DNA of 64,000 bases from BOG-908 sp965198825. Lineage in GTDB: Bacteria > Pseudomonadota > Alphaproteobacteria > Acetobacterales > Acetobacteraceae. The notes beneath the pieces were generated by a model that was given only the letters and a program-made list of their open reading frames with translations, made no database searches and had not been told where the DNA came from. Location: NCBI GenBank assembly GCA_965198825.1, contig CBDAQB010000003.1:744001-808000 (forward strand), written 5' to 3'. The position numbers and the translations under genes are program-made. Positions within the stretch are counted from its first letter, which is position 1. Each line of letters opens with the position of its first letter. Below are positions 15,568-24,997 of the stretch, piece after piece.

Positions 15568-16347
15568 TTACTTTGCCTTGTCTTCTTTTCCCTCGGCAGT
15601 TCCAAACAGTTTCCCCATGGAGGCGGCCATGTCGGTGGGGATCAAGACCGTTGTGCCCCGTTCCTTGTTCATTTCGTAGAGCAAGTTCATCTGCCTGAGC
15701 TGAAGGGCGACGGGGTTGAGCGCGTAGAGTTCGGCGGCGGCGAGGACCTGGCGGGCGATATCCTGTTCGGCGGAGGCGAGCGTGACGCGGGCATCGCGTT
15801 CGCGTTCGGCTTGGGCCTGGCGGCTCATGGCGTCCTGCAGGGCGGCGGGAATGGCGACGTCGCGGATTTCGACGGCGCGGACGGTGACGCCCCAGCTTTC
15901 GGTTTTGGCGGCGATGGTTTCCCGCAGGGCGAGGTCGGCGGCGTGGCGGTCGGCGAGGAGTTTGGAGAGATCGATGCTGCCGATCATTTCCCGCAGGCTG
16001 GTTTGCGACACGCGCTCGATGGCTTCGGTATAGTTGACGATGTTGATGGCGGCGGCGCGGGCGTCGTCCACTTGCCAGAACACGATGGCGTCGACGCCGA
16101 CCGCCACCGTGTCGCGTGTGAGCGCCTGTTCGGCGGTGATGTTGGCGGTCTGGATACGCATGTCGATGATGGTGGCGATGGTGTCGATCGGCCAGAGCAG
16201 GAAGAGCCCTGGGCCTTTCACCGCGTGGAAGCGGCCGAGGCGCAGCACGACGGCGCGGCGCCATTCCTGAACGAGCCGGATGGAGCGGAACAGGATCACC
16301 ACGAGTATGACGATGATGACGGAGACGAGGATCGGCAGCATTTCCAT
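15568..16347 (-). CDS. Slipin / stomatin-like SPFH-domain protein
   Basis: 259 residues. N-terminal membrane segment (LPILVSVIIVILVVILF), then the SPFH core: RRAVVLRLGRFHAVKGPGLF, MRIQTANITAEQALTRD, VDAIVFWQVDDARAAAINIV, the RVSQTSLREMIGSIDL block, and a coiled-coil AMSRQAQAERERDARV region. Slipins form oligomeric membrane scaffolds. Start 11 bases downstream of the antiporter stop, so the two form an operon; a link to ion-transport or membrane-stress function is inferred. Confidence 0.9.
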   Translation of the reverse strand: MEMLPILVSVIIVILVVILFRSIRLVQEWRRAVVLRLGRFHAVKGPGLFLLWPIDTIATIIDMRIQTANITAEQALTRDTVAVGVDAIVFWQVDDARAAAINIVNYTEAIERVSQTSLREMIGSIDLSKLLADRHAADLALRETIAAKTESWGVTVRAVEIRDVAIPAALQDAMSRQAQAERERDARVTLASAEQDIARQVLAAAELYALNPVALQLRQMNLLYEMNKERGTTVLIPTDMAASMGKLFGTAEGKEDKAK

Positions 16348-16358
16348 GGGTGATGCTT

Positions 16359-17969
16359 TCAAGATTGTTCCCCCGCGCCGCTCTCCAGGGCCTGGCGCAG
16401 CCGCGAATCCTCGAGGTCGAGTTCGCGTTCGATGCGGCGCCGGGCTTCGTCGTCCAGCGCGTCCTTGGCGTAGAGTTGGGCGAGGTGGGCGCGTTCGGCT
16501 TCGATGAGCTGGAATTGCAGCTCGATGGTTTCGTATCTTGGGTGTTCCTGCAGGAATTGCTCGCAGGCGCTGACGAAAAACGCACGCCGGTCGGTGTGGC
16601 GCCGGCGTAGCGCTGCGACGATTTCGGTTGTGGCGCCCTGGGCTGCGAGGCGGTCCAGCTCGGCGAGGGTGGCGTTGATGCCGGAGATGCGGGCGGCGAT
16701 TTCGGCGCGCTTGGCGGCTTCGGCTTCGCGCTTGCCGGTGTTGGCGAGGCCGAGCGAGTCGATCACCCAGGGCAGCAGCGAGCCCTGGCCGACCAGGGTG
16801 ACCAGGATGATGCAGAAGGTGACGAGGAGGATCAGGCCGCGGTCCGGAAACGGGTGGCCGCCGACCGTGAGCGGGATGGAGAGCGCGGCGGCTAGCGAGA
16901 CGACGCCGCGTATGCCGGTGAAGCCGACGATGAAGGATTGCTGCCAGGGCGGCGGCGTCCGCTTCATGCGCCGGCGCCGGTCGAGGATGCGCGGGATGGA
17001 GGCGGCGAACACTACCCAGAGGAAGCGCGCGACGATGACGACGATGGAGGTGACGGCGACTGCCAGCGCCAGGCGCCGCCATTGCACGGTGTCCAGCCCG
17101 TCGGCGACGACGCGCGCCTGCAGGCCGGTGAGCAGGAAGATGACGCCTTCAATGAGATAGACCAGCACGTCCCATACGAAGAAGCCTTGCAGCCGCGTGG
17201 CGGGGGCGATGAAGCGCGGGCCGTTCCAGCTCACCCAAAGGCCAGCGACGACGGTTGCAAGCACGCCCGAGCCGCCCAGCGCGTGCGGCACCCAGAAGGT
17301 GACGAACGGGGTGAGAAGGGCGATGACGATTTCGACATGCGGATCGCCGACCCAGCGGCGCACACGCAGCGCGCTCCAGCCCGCGGCGATTCCCCAGGCG
17401 AGTTCGCCGGCAACGATGGCTGCGAAACCACCCAGGGCATCTCCCAAGGAAAACTGCCCGCTGGTGACGGCTGTCACGGCGAAGCTGAACAGGATGAGAG
17501 CGGTCGCGTCGTTGACCAGGCCTTCGCCCTCCAGAACGGTGAGGATGCGGCGCGGCACGGAGAGGCGTCGCACGATGGCCATGGGGGCGACAGCGTCGGG
17601 CGGGGCCACAACCGCGCCGAGCACGAAGCCGACGGCGAGCGGCATGCCGAGCAGGACGTGCATGGCGAACGCGACAGAGGCGGCGGTGGCGAGCACACAG
17701 CCGACGGCGAGCATGAGGATGGGGGCGAGGTCAGCCCTGAAACTGCGCCAGCTCATGCCGACGCCTGAGCTGTAGAGCAGGGGCGGCAGTAGCAGCAGGA
17801 GCATGAGGTCGGGACGAATGGCGACCCTCGGCACGTGGGGGACGAAGCCGGCGGCAAGGCCCAGCAGGACCAGGAGAATGGAAAGCGGGACGCGCAGGCG
17901 CTGGGCGGCTACGGCCGAGAGCGCGGTGGCGAGGATCAGGGCGAAGAGGATTGGGAGTTCGGAAGGCAT
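16359..17969 (-). CDS. Na+/H+ antiporter, CPA1 family
   Basis: 536 residues: about 12 hydrophobic segments followed by a roughly 130-residue cytoplasmic helical tail. Family signatures: LLLPPLLYSSGVGMSW, GAVVAPPDAVAPMAIVRR (ion-binding Asp) and VLEGEGLVNDATALILFSF (the ND motif of electroneutral CPA1 exchangers). It exports Na+ (or K+) in exchange for protons at the inner membrane. ATG 17969 chosen; TTG two codons upstream is possible. Operon with the slipin. A dispersed repeat lies immediately upstream, between it and the divergent GMC gene. Confidence 0.9.
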   Translation of the reverse strand: MPSELPILFALILATALSAVAAQRLRVPLSILLVLLGLAAGFVPHVPRVAIRPDLMLLLLLPPLLYSSGVGMSWRSFRADLAPILMLAVGCVLATAASVAFAMHVLLGMPLAVGFVLGAVVAPPDAVAPMAIVRRLSVPRRILTVLEGEGLVNDATALILFSFAVTAVTSGQFSLGDALGGFAAIVAGELAWGIAAGWSALRVRRWVGDPHVEIVIALLTPFVTFWVPHALGGSGVLATVVAGLWVSWNGPRFIAPATRLQGFFVWDVLVYLIEGVIFLLTGLQARVVADGLDTVQWRRLALAVAVTSIVVIVARFLWVVFAASIPRILDRRRRMKRTPPPWQQSFIVGFTGIRGVVSLAAALSIPLTVGGHPFPDRGLILLVTFCIILVTLVGQGSLLPWVIDSLGLANTGKREAEAAKRAEIAARISGINATLAELDRLAAQGATTEIVAALRRRHTDRRAFFVSACEQFLQEHPRYETIELQFQLIEAERAHLAQLYAKDALDDEARRRIERELDLEDSRLRQALESGAGEQS

Positions 17970-17980
17970 GAGCAAGCATG

Positions 17981-18091
17981 TTCTTTTTTGAAAAAAAGAA
18001 CCAAAAAACTTTCGCGACCTGGGACCGAGATCGAGGAAGTGCCGAGCCTAAAGATCCAAAAGTTTTTTGCTTCTTTTTTTCAAAAAAGAAG
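17981..18091. repeat. Dispersed AT-rich TIR element, copy 2
   Basis: About 111 bp, same orientation and ends as the copy at 2,072 (TTCTTTTTTGAAAAAAAGAA at the left; CAAAAGTTTTTTG and a TTCTTTTTTTC hairpin at the right), with internal GGGACCGAGATCG. Here it sits between two divergent genes and begins 12 bases upstream of the antiporter start, so it cannot be only a gene-end terminator. Confidence 0.85.
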
Positions 18092-18312
18092 ACCTTCCTT
18101 TCTTGACCGAGCATCCGTGATGATGCGGAGCGCGCTACACGCAAAAGTCGTGGCGAACATCACGAGACATATCGCGAACCAACGTAAACGTCTCAAAACA
18201 GGTATGTCACTATCGTGACTTCTCATGGGGCGTGCTGAAGCGTTGTTTGAGCGCAGCTACGCCCATTGCATGGGAACGACAATCAAAAGAAGACCGAAAA
18301 GGCCCGGCGGTT

Positions 18313-19893
18313 ATGTTTCAAGCGGATGATCTGAAGTCCTTGGAGGGCAAGGATGAACATTGCGACATCTGCATTGTGGGAAGCGGGCCTGCCGGTAGCA
18401 CGTTGCTACGAGAACTTACGGGAAGCGCTTTCCGAATCATCCTCGTGGAAAGCGGCAAACATGATCGGCAGGCGCAGTCCGACGACCTGAACGAAATTGA
18501 AAACGTCGGTGCTCCGCGCGTTCTGGATCAGTGGCTGGTCCGCAACCGTATCGTTGGCGGAAGTTCTCACACATGGATGGGGCGATGTGCGCCATTCGAC
18601 GACATCGATTATCAGCACAGGTCCTGGGTGCCTTATTCGGGATGGCCGTTTGGTCCAGAGGAACTAGCGCCCTATTTTCCGCGGGCGGCCATTCATCTCG
18701 GGTTAAGTGCACCTAGCGGCGGCTGCCTTTCTCGATCCCTAATACCCGGCCTGCAAGAAAACTATCTGAAACCTTTCACGTGGGAATATAGCTGCGATAC
18801 GAAAAGTCGTTTGGACTCGATGAGGTTCGGCCCGCGGCTGATGTCACAAACGACGCGCGATGCCCGCGTTATTACCGATGCCACTGTTCTTCACATCAAC
18901 ACCAACGATCATGTCTCGGCTGTTCGCTCCGTCGAGGTGACGAACTCCACGCATGGCAAAATCAGGATCTTCGCCTCGACGGTCGTGCTTTGCACGGGTG
19001 GCATCGAGAATGCTCGTCTGCTGCTGGCATCCAACCGTCAGGCCGCGACCGGCCTGGGAAACTCCAGGGGGCTCGTCGGTCGTTTCCTTATGGACCACCC
19101 TCGCGGACCCGTGGCTACGTTCGATTTGGTCCGGTCTGGACGGCTTCAGAGCAAGTTCGGACTTCAGCGGATCAGGACGCCCGAGGGTCCGCGTCAGTTT
19201 CGGCATGGATTGCGTCTCAGCCCGGCGATACAGGAGCGGGAGGGCCTTTTGAATGCCACGGCATGGCTCCGCGAGATCGTTACTCCCGACGATCCATGGC
19301 AAGCCGTCAAGCGGTTCGTACGCGGCAACGCCAACATCGCCCGCGATGCGTCCATCATCGCCGGAAACCTGGGGCTTCTGGCAAAGGGCCTCTATCGTTA
19401 CACAACCAGCAGCAATGGTTTGCCTAGGAAGCTTCAAGGCCTCGTGCTCGAAGCGACAAGCGAGCAAAGTCCCGATCCCGAGAGCCGCGTCACCCTCTCC
19501 AGCCGCACCGACCGGTACGGCATGCCGTTGTCGAAGGTCGCCTGGAAAATTGGCGACCTGGAACAGAAGACCGTGTGTAGAACAGCGGAACTGGTGGCTG
19601 AGGAATTCAGGCGGTTGAAGTTCTCGCCTCCCACTCTGCTCGAGTGGGTCACGTCAGGCTGCCACTTCCCAGGCAGTTTTCAGGATGTTGCCCATCCTAC
19701 CGGAACGACACGCATGTCGCTCGATCCGTCGCTTGGCGTGGTGGACGGGCAGGGTCAGGTTCATGGCGTCGCCGGCCTTTACATTGCTGGAAGCTCGCTC
19801 TTTCCGACATCTAGTCACGCCAATCCGACGCAGATGATCGTAGCGATGGCGGTTCGTCTCGCGGATTTCCTGAAAAAGCGGTCGAATGCCTGA
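18313..19893 (+). CDS. GMC-family FAD oxidoreductase
   Basis: 526 residues from ATG 18313; an in-frame GTG 27 codons upstream is less likely. FAD-binding motif DICIVGSGPAGSTLLRELT near 18-36, NRIVGGSSHTWMGRC, TVVLCTGGIENARLLL, and the C-terminal GMC block HPTGTTRMS, GVAGLYIAGSSLFPTSSHANPTQM, which contains the catalytic His and Asn region. It would oxidise an alcohol or sugar; the substrate cannot be read from sequence. No cytochrome or small subunit gene is adjacent, unlike sorbitol or gluconate dehydrogenase clusters. Confidence 0.88.
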   Translation: MFQADDLKSLEGKDEHCDICIVGSGPAGSTLLRELTGSAFRIILVESGKHDRQAQSDDLNEIENVGAPRVLDQWLVRNRIVGGSSHTWMGRCAPFDDIDYQHRSWVPYSGWPFGPEELAPYFPRAAIHLGLSAPSGGCLSRSLIPGLQENYLKPFTWEYSCDTKSRLDSMRFGPRLMSQTTRDARVITDATVLHINTNDHVSAVRSVEVTNSTHGKIRIFASTVVLCTGGIENARLLLASNRQAATGLGNSRGLVGRFLMDHPRGPVATFDLVRSGRLQSKFGLQRIRTPEGPRQFRHGLRLSPAIQEREGLLNATAWLREIVTPDDPWQAVKRFVRGNANIARDASIIAGNLGLLAKGLYRYTTSSNGLPRKLQGLVLEATSEQSPDPESRVTLSSRTDRYGMPLSKVAWKIGDLEQKTVCRTAELVAEEFRRLKFSPPTLLEWVTSGCHFPGSFQDVAHPTGTTRMSLDPSLGVVDGQGQVHGVAGLYIAGSSLFPTSSHANPTQMIVAMAVRLADFLKKRSNA

Positions 19894-20004
19894 AGTTCGG
19901 CTTTAGGATTCGTGTAGGCCCGAATTCTGCGTGGGGAAGAAGTTTTCTGCGAAAAGGCAGGAACGCCCTGCCCGTAAGTGTTTGCCAAGCCCACTGTGCT
20001 GCAT

Positions 20005-20856
20005 TCAGAAAATATACACGTCCGTTTCGATGGACAGAAAAACTCGGAAGCCGTTCGCCGCGCCGGCCACTTGCTTGCCTATTCCGACTTCAACGGCCCA
20101 TTCGAGAGGCAACTCGCGTGTGTAGCCGATTTCCACGAATGTCTGCGTCCCTCTTCCTTGATCAGAGGCGCCGTAAATGACGTCGGCCACCAGGGCGCCT
20201 TTGCTGGTCGGCAGGAACGTTCCGCCGAATACCATTTGCAGCTGGTCCTTGCGTCCGTTTTCATCTGGCTGCAGCAGGTGATAGTCGGTCAGGTTCAGGT
20301 GCAGCCTTGGCGCCGCGTCTCCCTCGCCCAGCGAACGTGATGCGATGGCGCGGAAGATGTATTCAGCCGACTTGTGGCCTGCGCCGAATGGCGCCGCGTA
20401 GAACAGGTCGAAACCAAACGAGGGCAGCAGGCGCGTCTGATCGGTGGCATGCACGAGAACGTCACTCACCACGTTGCCTACATTATGCTCGGACCCTCTG
20501 CCGAAATCATAGTTCGGATTCACCGAAACCTGGACGTCCTTGAACACGCCTAGCTTCAGCGAAGGCCCCGTCTCCTGAACTTCCTTCGCGTCCGCCTGCT
20601 GCGAGCGCGTGTAGAGCGTTGAGTATTGCAGCGAGAGTTCGCCTGGCTCGTTCGTCAGATCGTCTTGCAGGGTGATCGGATCGCCTTCCTCGATCTGCTG
20701 CGGATCGTAGGCTTCCGGCACGCGCTCTTCAGGCGGTCCGGCCAAGGCGGGACGCGCCACGAAGGCGGCGAGCACGAGAACGATCGGCAGCCATGCCGAC
20801 CAAGCCGGCGGCGCTGCCTTGGCCGCTTCGCTTGGGCCATTCCTTCTGATCTGCAA
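20005..20856 (-). CDS. Putative outer-membrane beta-barrel/transporter-type protein
   Basis: 283 residues from the TTG at 20856, chosen because AAGGAGG stands 8 bases upstream; ATG 20901 would put a 35-residue hydrophilic arm before the signal peptide. The N-terminus has a Sec-type signal (AWLPIVLVLAAFVARPALAG). The mature part consists of amphipathic strand-like segments (LSLQYSTLYTRSQ, VQVSVNPNYDFG, LLPSFGFDLFYAAPFG) and ends in FLSIETDVYIF, with the terminal aromatic residue typical of outer-membrane barrels. I cannot assign a substrate. Convergent with the GMC gene. Confidence 0.6.
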   Translation of the reverse strand: MQIRRNGPSEAAKAAPPAWSAWLPIVLVLAAFVARPALAGPPEERVPEAYDPQQIEEGDPITLQDDLTNEPGELSLQYSTLYTRSQQADAKEVQETGPSLKLGVFKDVQVSVNPNYDFGRGSEHNVGNVVSDVLVHATDQTRLLPSFGFDLFYAAPFGAGHKSAEYIFRAIASRSLGEGDAAPRLHLNLTDYHLLQPDENGRKDQLQMVFGGTFLPTSKGALVADVIYGASDQGRGTQTFVEIGYTRELPLEWAVEVGIGKQVAGAANGFRVFLSIETDVYIF

Positions 20857-20949
20857 ACCAGCCCCCTCCTTGGCTGCCCACCGTAAGGAGAGCGGTGCCA
20901 TCTTAAGGACAAGAGGGGGCTGCACATAGCCGCTCTGAAGGTGGTCAGC

Positions 20950-22143
20950 CTAATGGCTTGGGGAGCCGAAATACTGCTTCCAGGCTGTCAGTTCGTTCGG
21001 CTTGTTGTTGGCGGAGAAGGAGTATTGGTAGTTCCCGCCTCCATTGCTGTTCCAGATATCGACATAGGCGACCGACAGCCCGGCGGTGATGGCGGAGGAG
21101 AGTGTGGAGTTCAGCCATTGCGGAAAGGCAGAGTCGTCGCACACGCTGTGGCCACCGTTGCAGTTGCCGGCGCCGGTTTCCGAAACCCCGAAGGGTTTGT
21201 GGTGCCCCTCGGCGAAGGCGATCAGCTGCGAAAAGCTCAGCGCATTTCCGCCGCTGCCATCGAGCGACCATTTGGTGGCGGCCGGGTATTTCCAGTAATG
21301 CGTCCTGTTGACCGGATCGGCAAGCCATGTTGCCAGGCTCGTGTCTTCGGTGCCGGTATCCCAGTCGTGGTAGGTTGGCGATGAGCCGCCATCGGAATAC
21401 GGCCACTCGTCGCCGTAGATGTCTGCGGCGACGACATCGACGTAGCTGTCGCCCGGGTAGAGTGCCGTCGTTGCGTGGGCCACCGAGTAGTTGGTGATGC
21501 CAGGGTTCCAGGCGACCTCGATGGTCATGTTGTTCGCGGTCGCGTAGCGGTGAAGGACGGTGTAGATATGCTGATAGGCGCTCACCCAATCCGCCTGCGT
21601 CTGCGCGGCCGTGCCCACGAAGTATGGTGTGCCTTGCAGGTTCATTTCCCAGCCGACGCGGATGACCATGGTCTGGAAGCCGTTTTGCTTCCACGCCTGT
21701 ATGACGCCGGTGATTTCGTTGTCGTAGGTGCCGGCGGCGAAAGCCTTGAATTGCGTGTCCGGCGTGCCGGCGCCTGATGCAGTCGAGAACATCGGGAAGC
21801 CGAGCGCGGGCTCCAGCGTTTTGGCAACCGGACTCTTTGCGTTCGACCAGGCTTGCCAGCTCGCGTTCGACGGCCAGGAGGTTACTGGCTGCGTGTAATC
21901 CACATAGGTCGTGATGAGGGTCGGCTTGGACTGCATGGCGCTGACGTAGCTGGTGTAGTTTGCCTCGAAAGTCGCTTCCTGGGAGGCGTCGCTGCCGTTC
22001 GGATTTCCGAAATAGGCTCCGACGGGATAGGGCAGACTTGCCGCCGCGGCTGGAGAGAGGGCAGCGGCCGTGCTCGTGACAAGCATGGCGGCCGAGGCGA
22101 GGTGCCGCAAACCGCGGCTGTAAAGCGGACTGATTTCGGGCAT
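20950..22143 (-). CDS. Secreted GH26-like glycoside hydrolase
   Basis: 397 residues. Signal peptide to about residue 36 (LVTSTAAALSPAAAASLP). The TIM-barrel pattern of clan GH-A is seen: MVIRVGWEMNLQG with the likely acid/base Glu166, TIEVAWNPG, VDVVAADIYGD, and FGVSETGAG with the likely nucleophile Glu322. This layout is closest to GH26 (beta-mannanase/xylanase-type), but family assignment without a search is tentative. It is the last chromosomal gene before the integrated element, about 170 bases from attL. Confidence 0.65.
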   Translation of the reverse strand: MPEISPLYSRGLRHLASAAMLVTSTAAALSPAAAASLPYPVGAYFGNPNGSDASQEATFEANYTSYVSAMQSKPTLITTYVDYTQPVTSWPSNASWQAWSNAKSPVAKTLEPALGFPMFSTASGAGTPDTQFKAFAAGTYDNEITGVIQAWKQNGFQTMVIRVGWEMNLQGTPYFVGTAAQTQADWVSAYQHIYTVLHRYATANNMTIEVAWNPGITNYSVAHATTALYPGDSYVDVVAADIYGDEWPYSDGGSSPTYHDWDTGTEDTSLATWLADPVNRTHYWKYPAATKWSLDGSGGNALSFSQLIAFAEGHHKPFGVSETGAGNCNGGHSVCDDSAFPQWLNSTLSSAITAGLSVAYVDIWNSNGGGNYQYSFSANNKPNELTAWKQYFGSPSH

Positions 22144-22313
22144 GGGGCTCTCTTAAATGATGCATGCTAAGCTGAACGCGCTTGAATAATGCACGTCCAG
22201 GTTGTATTAATGCATACGATAGCAACCGTCGCAAGCTTGTCGAGGCTTGAGAGTGGATTTGCTGCTGGCCTGATGGCTTTTTGATCGCATGGGGAACCAA
22301 CTTAACCTTTGGC

Positions 22314-22367
22314 TAAGCTGGTGGGTGCGACAGGGATTGAACCTGTGACCCCCGCCGTGTGAAGGCG
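22314..22367. repeat. attL: displaced 3' part of tRNA-Val
   Basis: 54 bp identical to 57,220-57,273. On the minus strand it contains the anticodon arm, variable loop, T arm, acceptor 3' strand and CCA of tRNA-Val(CAC), but no D arm or 5' half, so it is the host tRNA end displaced by integration. The integrase gene starts 155 bp inside. Confidence 0.92.
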
Positions 22368-22521
22368 TCCAGGAGGCTTTGAGCGGATTTGCTCGAGCTT
22401 GTCCAAAGCCTCTAAGTGACTGTCAAGTTGGCACTTTTTGTCTGGCTTGGTTTGATAAGGTTTGCCCCGGCTTGAAAAAACCTGCTACCTACGTGCTACC
22501 TAGGCGGAGTTAGGTAGCGGC

Positions 22522-23799
22522 ATGGGAGTGGAACGAACCCGCATCGGACTTCGCGAAATCCGCGCGCTTCAGCCCAATACGGAGCTTTGGGATTCGAGCG
22601 TTGCAGGCTTCGGTGCACGCCGGCAGCGCTCAGCGGCGGTAGCATACGTCCTCCTGTATAGAACAGCCGAGGGTCGACAACGGCGCTATACAATCGGCCG
22701 GCACGGCGCGCCCTGGGTCCCTGACACCGCACGGAATGAGGCGAAGCGCCTGCTCGGCCTGGTCGCGGTTGGCGAAGACCCTGCCAGCGGGAAGGCCGAG
22801 CGCCGTAAGGCCATGACGGTTGCCGAGCTTTGCGCCGACTACTGGAAGGACGTTGAGGCGGGCAGGGTGCTCGTGCGCGGAGGCAAGCCGAAGAAGCACA
22901 GCACCATAGCAAGCGATAAAGGCCGGATTGAGGGCCACATCATACCATTGCTCGGTAAGCTGCGCGTTGGCGCAGTTACGCGGTCCGACGTCGAGGCTGC
23001 GATGCACAAAATAGCCAGCGGCGAGACTGCCAAGAGGCAGAAGACGAAGCTCCGCGGCCTGTCCCTCGTTCGTGGCGGCAAGGGTGTGGCGACGCGCACG
23101 GTGGGGCTGATCGGCGGGATCTTTGCCTATGCAGTCGAGAAGGGCATCCGCGACGACAACCCGGCGCACGGCATCCGCAAATACGCGGAGGTGAAGCGCG
23201 AGCGTAGGCTGTCGGATGCGGAGTATGGCTTGCTCGGTCTGGCATTGAAGAATGCCGAACGCCATGCGGTTTGGCCGCCGGCGGTGAAGGCGCTCCGCTT
23301 CATGGCGCTGACAGGCTGGCGGTCAGGCGAGGTGCTGGGCCTGAAGCGAGCTGAAATCGACCTGAAGGGACGGGTGGCTCGGCTCACTGACACGAAGACT
23401 GGACCAAGCTTTCGACCGCTGTCCAATGCTGCTTGCGCATTGCTCGCAGGCATGAAGCACCAAGGCGAGTTGATGTTTCCTGCGACGCGTGGTGAGGGGC
23501 CGATGGCAGGGTTTCGATCATTCTGGGAGAAGATCGCGAGGCTCGGGCCGCTGCCGCTTGATATAAGCCCGCACACGCTGCGGCATTCCTTTGCGAGCCT
23601 TGCAGCGGACATCGGCTACTCGGAACTGACTATCGGCGCGCTTTTAGGTCACAAAGGAAGCGGCATTACCAGCCGTTACGTACATGCAGCAGACACTGTT
23701 TTACTTCTTGCTGCAGATGCCATCTCCGACGCCGTCATTGCCCTGATGGAGGTCAACAGCTCCAGCGTTGGCGCAGAAGCGCGCAGCGAGTCAACCTAA
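22522..23799 (+). CDS. int: Tyrosine-type site-specific integrase
   Basis: 425 residues. N-terminal arm-binding region, SAM-like core-binding domain (about 98-210) and catalytic domain (230-400) with R267 (GWRSGEV), K292 (TDTKTG), H351-x-x-R354 (HTLRHSFAS), H377 (LGHKG) and nucleophile Y386 (SRYVH). It catalyses integration and excision at the tRNA-Val 3' end. It lies next to attL and reads into the element. The intergenic space between attL and int probably holds arm-type sites. Confidence 0.95.
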   Translation: MGVERTRIGLREIRALQPNTELWDSSVAGFGARRQRSAAVAYVLLYRTAEGRQRRYTIGRHGAPWVPDTARNEAKRLLGLVAVGEDPASGKAERRKAMTVAELCADYWKDVEAGRVLVRGGKPKKHSTIASDKGRIEGHIIPLLGKLRVGAVTRSDVEAAMHKIASGETAKRQKTKLRGLSLVRGGKGVATRTVGLIGGIFAYAVEKGIRDDNPAHGIRKYAEVKRERRLSDAEYGLLGLALKNAERHAVWPPAVKALRFMALTGWRSGEVLGLKRAEIDLKGRVARLTDTKTGPSFRPLSNAACALLAGMKHQGELMFPATRGEGPMAGFRSFWEKIARLGPLPLDISPHTLRHSFASLAADIGYSELTIGALLGHKGSGITSRYVHAADTVLLLAADAISDAVIALMEVNSSSVGAEARSEST

Positions 23800-23800
23800 C

Positions 23801-24331
23801 ATGGCGGCACCTCGACGCTATAATGATTTTGGACTTTTTCTTGTCATGGCAGAATTGCTCGCGTGGCCTGAGCATTCAGGCGTGACTTCAAAGTGTGAAG
23901 CTATCGAAGCGGCAATCAGGCTTAATCCGTTATCGGACAGATGGTCGCCCGTTGAAGCTGGACGCACTCGCGAACGCCTAAAGCGCAATTACGGAAAATA
24001 TCGCGAAAAGCTGGAGCGCCTCTCTCGGGCAAAAGGTCGCTACGAAAAGCCACTTTCTCCAACTTTGTTGGGCAGTACGCATCTCGACCCCGAGATTTCT
24101 TATCTGGAAGAAGCTTACACCCATCGTCGACTTACCGCGACGCTTCGAACTGGAAGCAAGTGGCTCCTGGACTTAGTGGATATTCTGGAGGAGCAGTTTG
24201 CTCGGGGGGAGACTAACCCCGCCTTGCTTAAGCATAGCCGCGAAATCGCCGCACTCTTGGACGCGGAAGCGCGCGCTCATGGCGAGCCGCCTATGGCCGA
24301 GTGGATCGTAGGAGTAAAACGGCCAATTTAG
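23801..24331 (+). CDS. Element protein of unknown function
   Basis: 176 residues from the ATG at 23801, one base after the integrase stop; an earlier in-frame TTG inside int is unlikely. The protein is charged and helical (MAELLAWPEHSGVTSKCEAI, RERLKRNYGKYREKLERLSR) with no motif I recognise. The position directly after int suggests a role in integration control or early expression, but nothing in the sequence proves it. Confidence 0.6.
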   Translation: MAAPRRYNDFGLFLVMAELLAWPEHSGVTSKCEAIEAAIRLNPLSDRWSPVEAGRTRERLKRNYGKYREKLERLSRAKGRYEKPLSPTLLGSTHLDPEISYLEEAYTHRRLTATLRTGSKWLLDLVDILEEQFARGETNPALLKHSREIAALLDAEARAHGEPPMAEWIVGVKRPI

Positions 24332-24409
24332 GCCGAATTAATCCTTTTGCGGCGCAAGCCTATCTGTGAATAATCAGCAACCACCAAGCCCTATCAAAAG
24401 AGGTTTACG

Positions 24410-24670
24410 GTGGTTGAAGCCAGTCTTAATGCGGGAACACGACTGCGGCGACGCGAACTAGCTGCCGCTTTAACTAGCGCGGGATACCCGACAACGGAGA
24501 AAACGCTTGCGACTTGGGCCTCTCGCCCGGGGCGCTATGGCGGACCCCCTTATCGGCTTTTTGGCCGTATTCCCCTTTACCTATGGGGAGATGCTTTAAC
24601 GTGGGCCGAGGGTAAGTTGGGTGCACCACGACGGACTACCTCCGACATTGAGAATCGCGTAGCGGCCTAA
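24410..24670 (+). CDS. Small MerR/excisionase-like DNA-binding protein
   Basis: 86 residues from a GTG at 24410. The sequence RRRELAAALTSAGYPTTEKT followed by LATWASRPGRYGGPPYRLFG is the winged-HTH pattern of excisionase/AlpA-like proteins that recognise a DNA site through one helix and a Pro-containing wing. Near the integrase it could be the recombination directionality factor; a simple helicase-loader or repressor role is an alternative. Confidence 0.55.
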   Translation: MVEASLNAGTRLRRRELAAALTSAGYPTTEKTLATWASRPGRYGGPPYRLFGRIPLYLWGDALTWAEGKLGAPRRTTSDIENRVAA

Positions 24671-24799
24671 AACTTAACCCCCGCACGCGGCGCGCACGGG
24701 GGCGGACAAGTTTCGTATGGTGCCGGGCAGGCTCGATCGAAATACACAATCCGCACCTAAGTTTCAAGCGCAAAGCGTCGGGCACTCTAGGAGTCCGAC

Positions 24800-24997
24800 A
24801 TGCCAAACCAAACTCGGAAATGGCCTTTCCAAAACGGCCCACAGGAGACTTCATCTAATGTCTGGATTAACGCACCAGCCGGTGATCTGACCGCATTAGT
24901 TCTCGATAGGTTGGCCGACGCCGAGCTCCAGCATGGGCACACTGCGCGCGCCGAACAATTGGCCGAATTAGCTGCTGCCATGCGAGGCGAACCATGA
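24800..24997 (+). CDS. Short element protein, unknown
   Basis: 65 residues, rich in Ala/Leu with a C-terminal helix (RLADAELQHGHTARAEQLAE). The stop overlaps the next gene's start as ATGA, so the pair is coupled. No family recognised. Confidence 0.5.
   Translation: MPNQTRKWPFQNGPQETSSNVWINAPAGDLTALVLDRLADAELQHGHTARAEQLAELAAAMRGEP

Noticed and set aside
15395..17082. Long Arg/Pro-rich minus-strand frames over the slipin and antiporter genes
   Set aside because: They are alternate frames of high-GC coding DNA; the slipin and antiporter frames show clear family motifs.
22314..22390. A second tRNA-Val at the left att site
   Set aside because: Only the anticodon arm to CCA part is present; the D arm and 5' acceptor strand are missing, so it is the displaced tRNA end.
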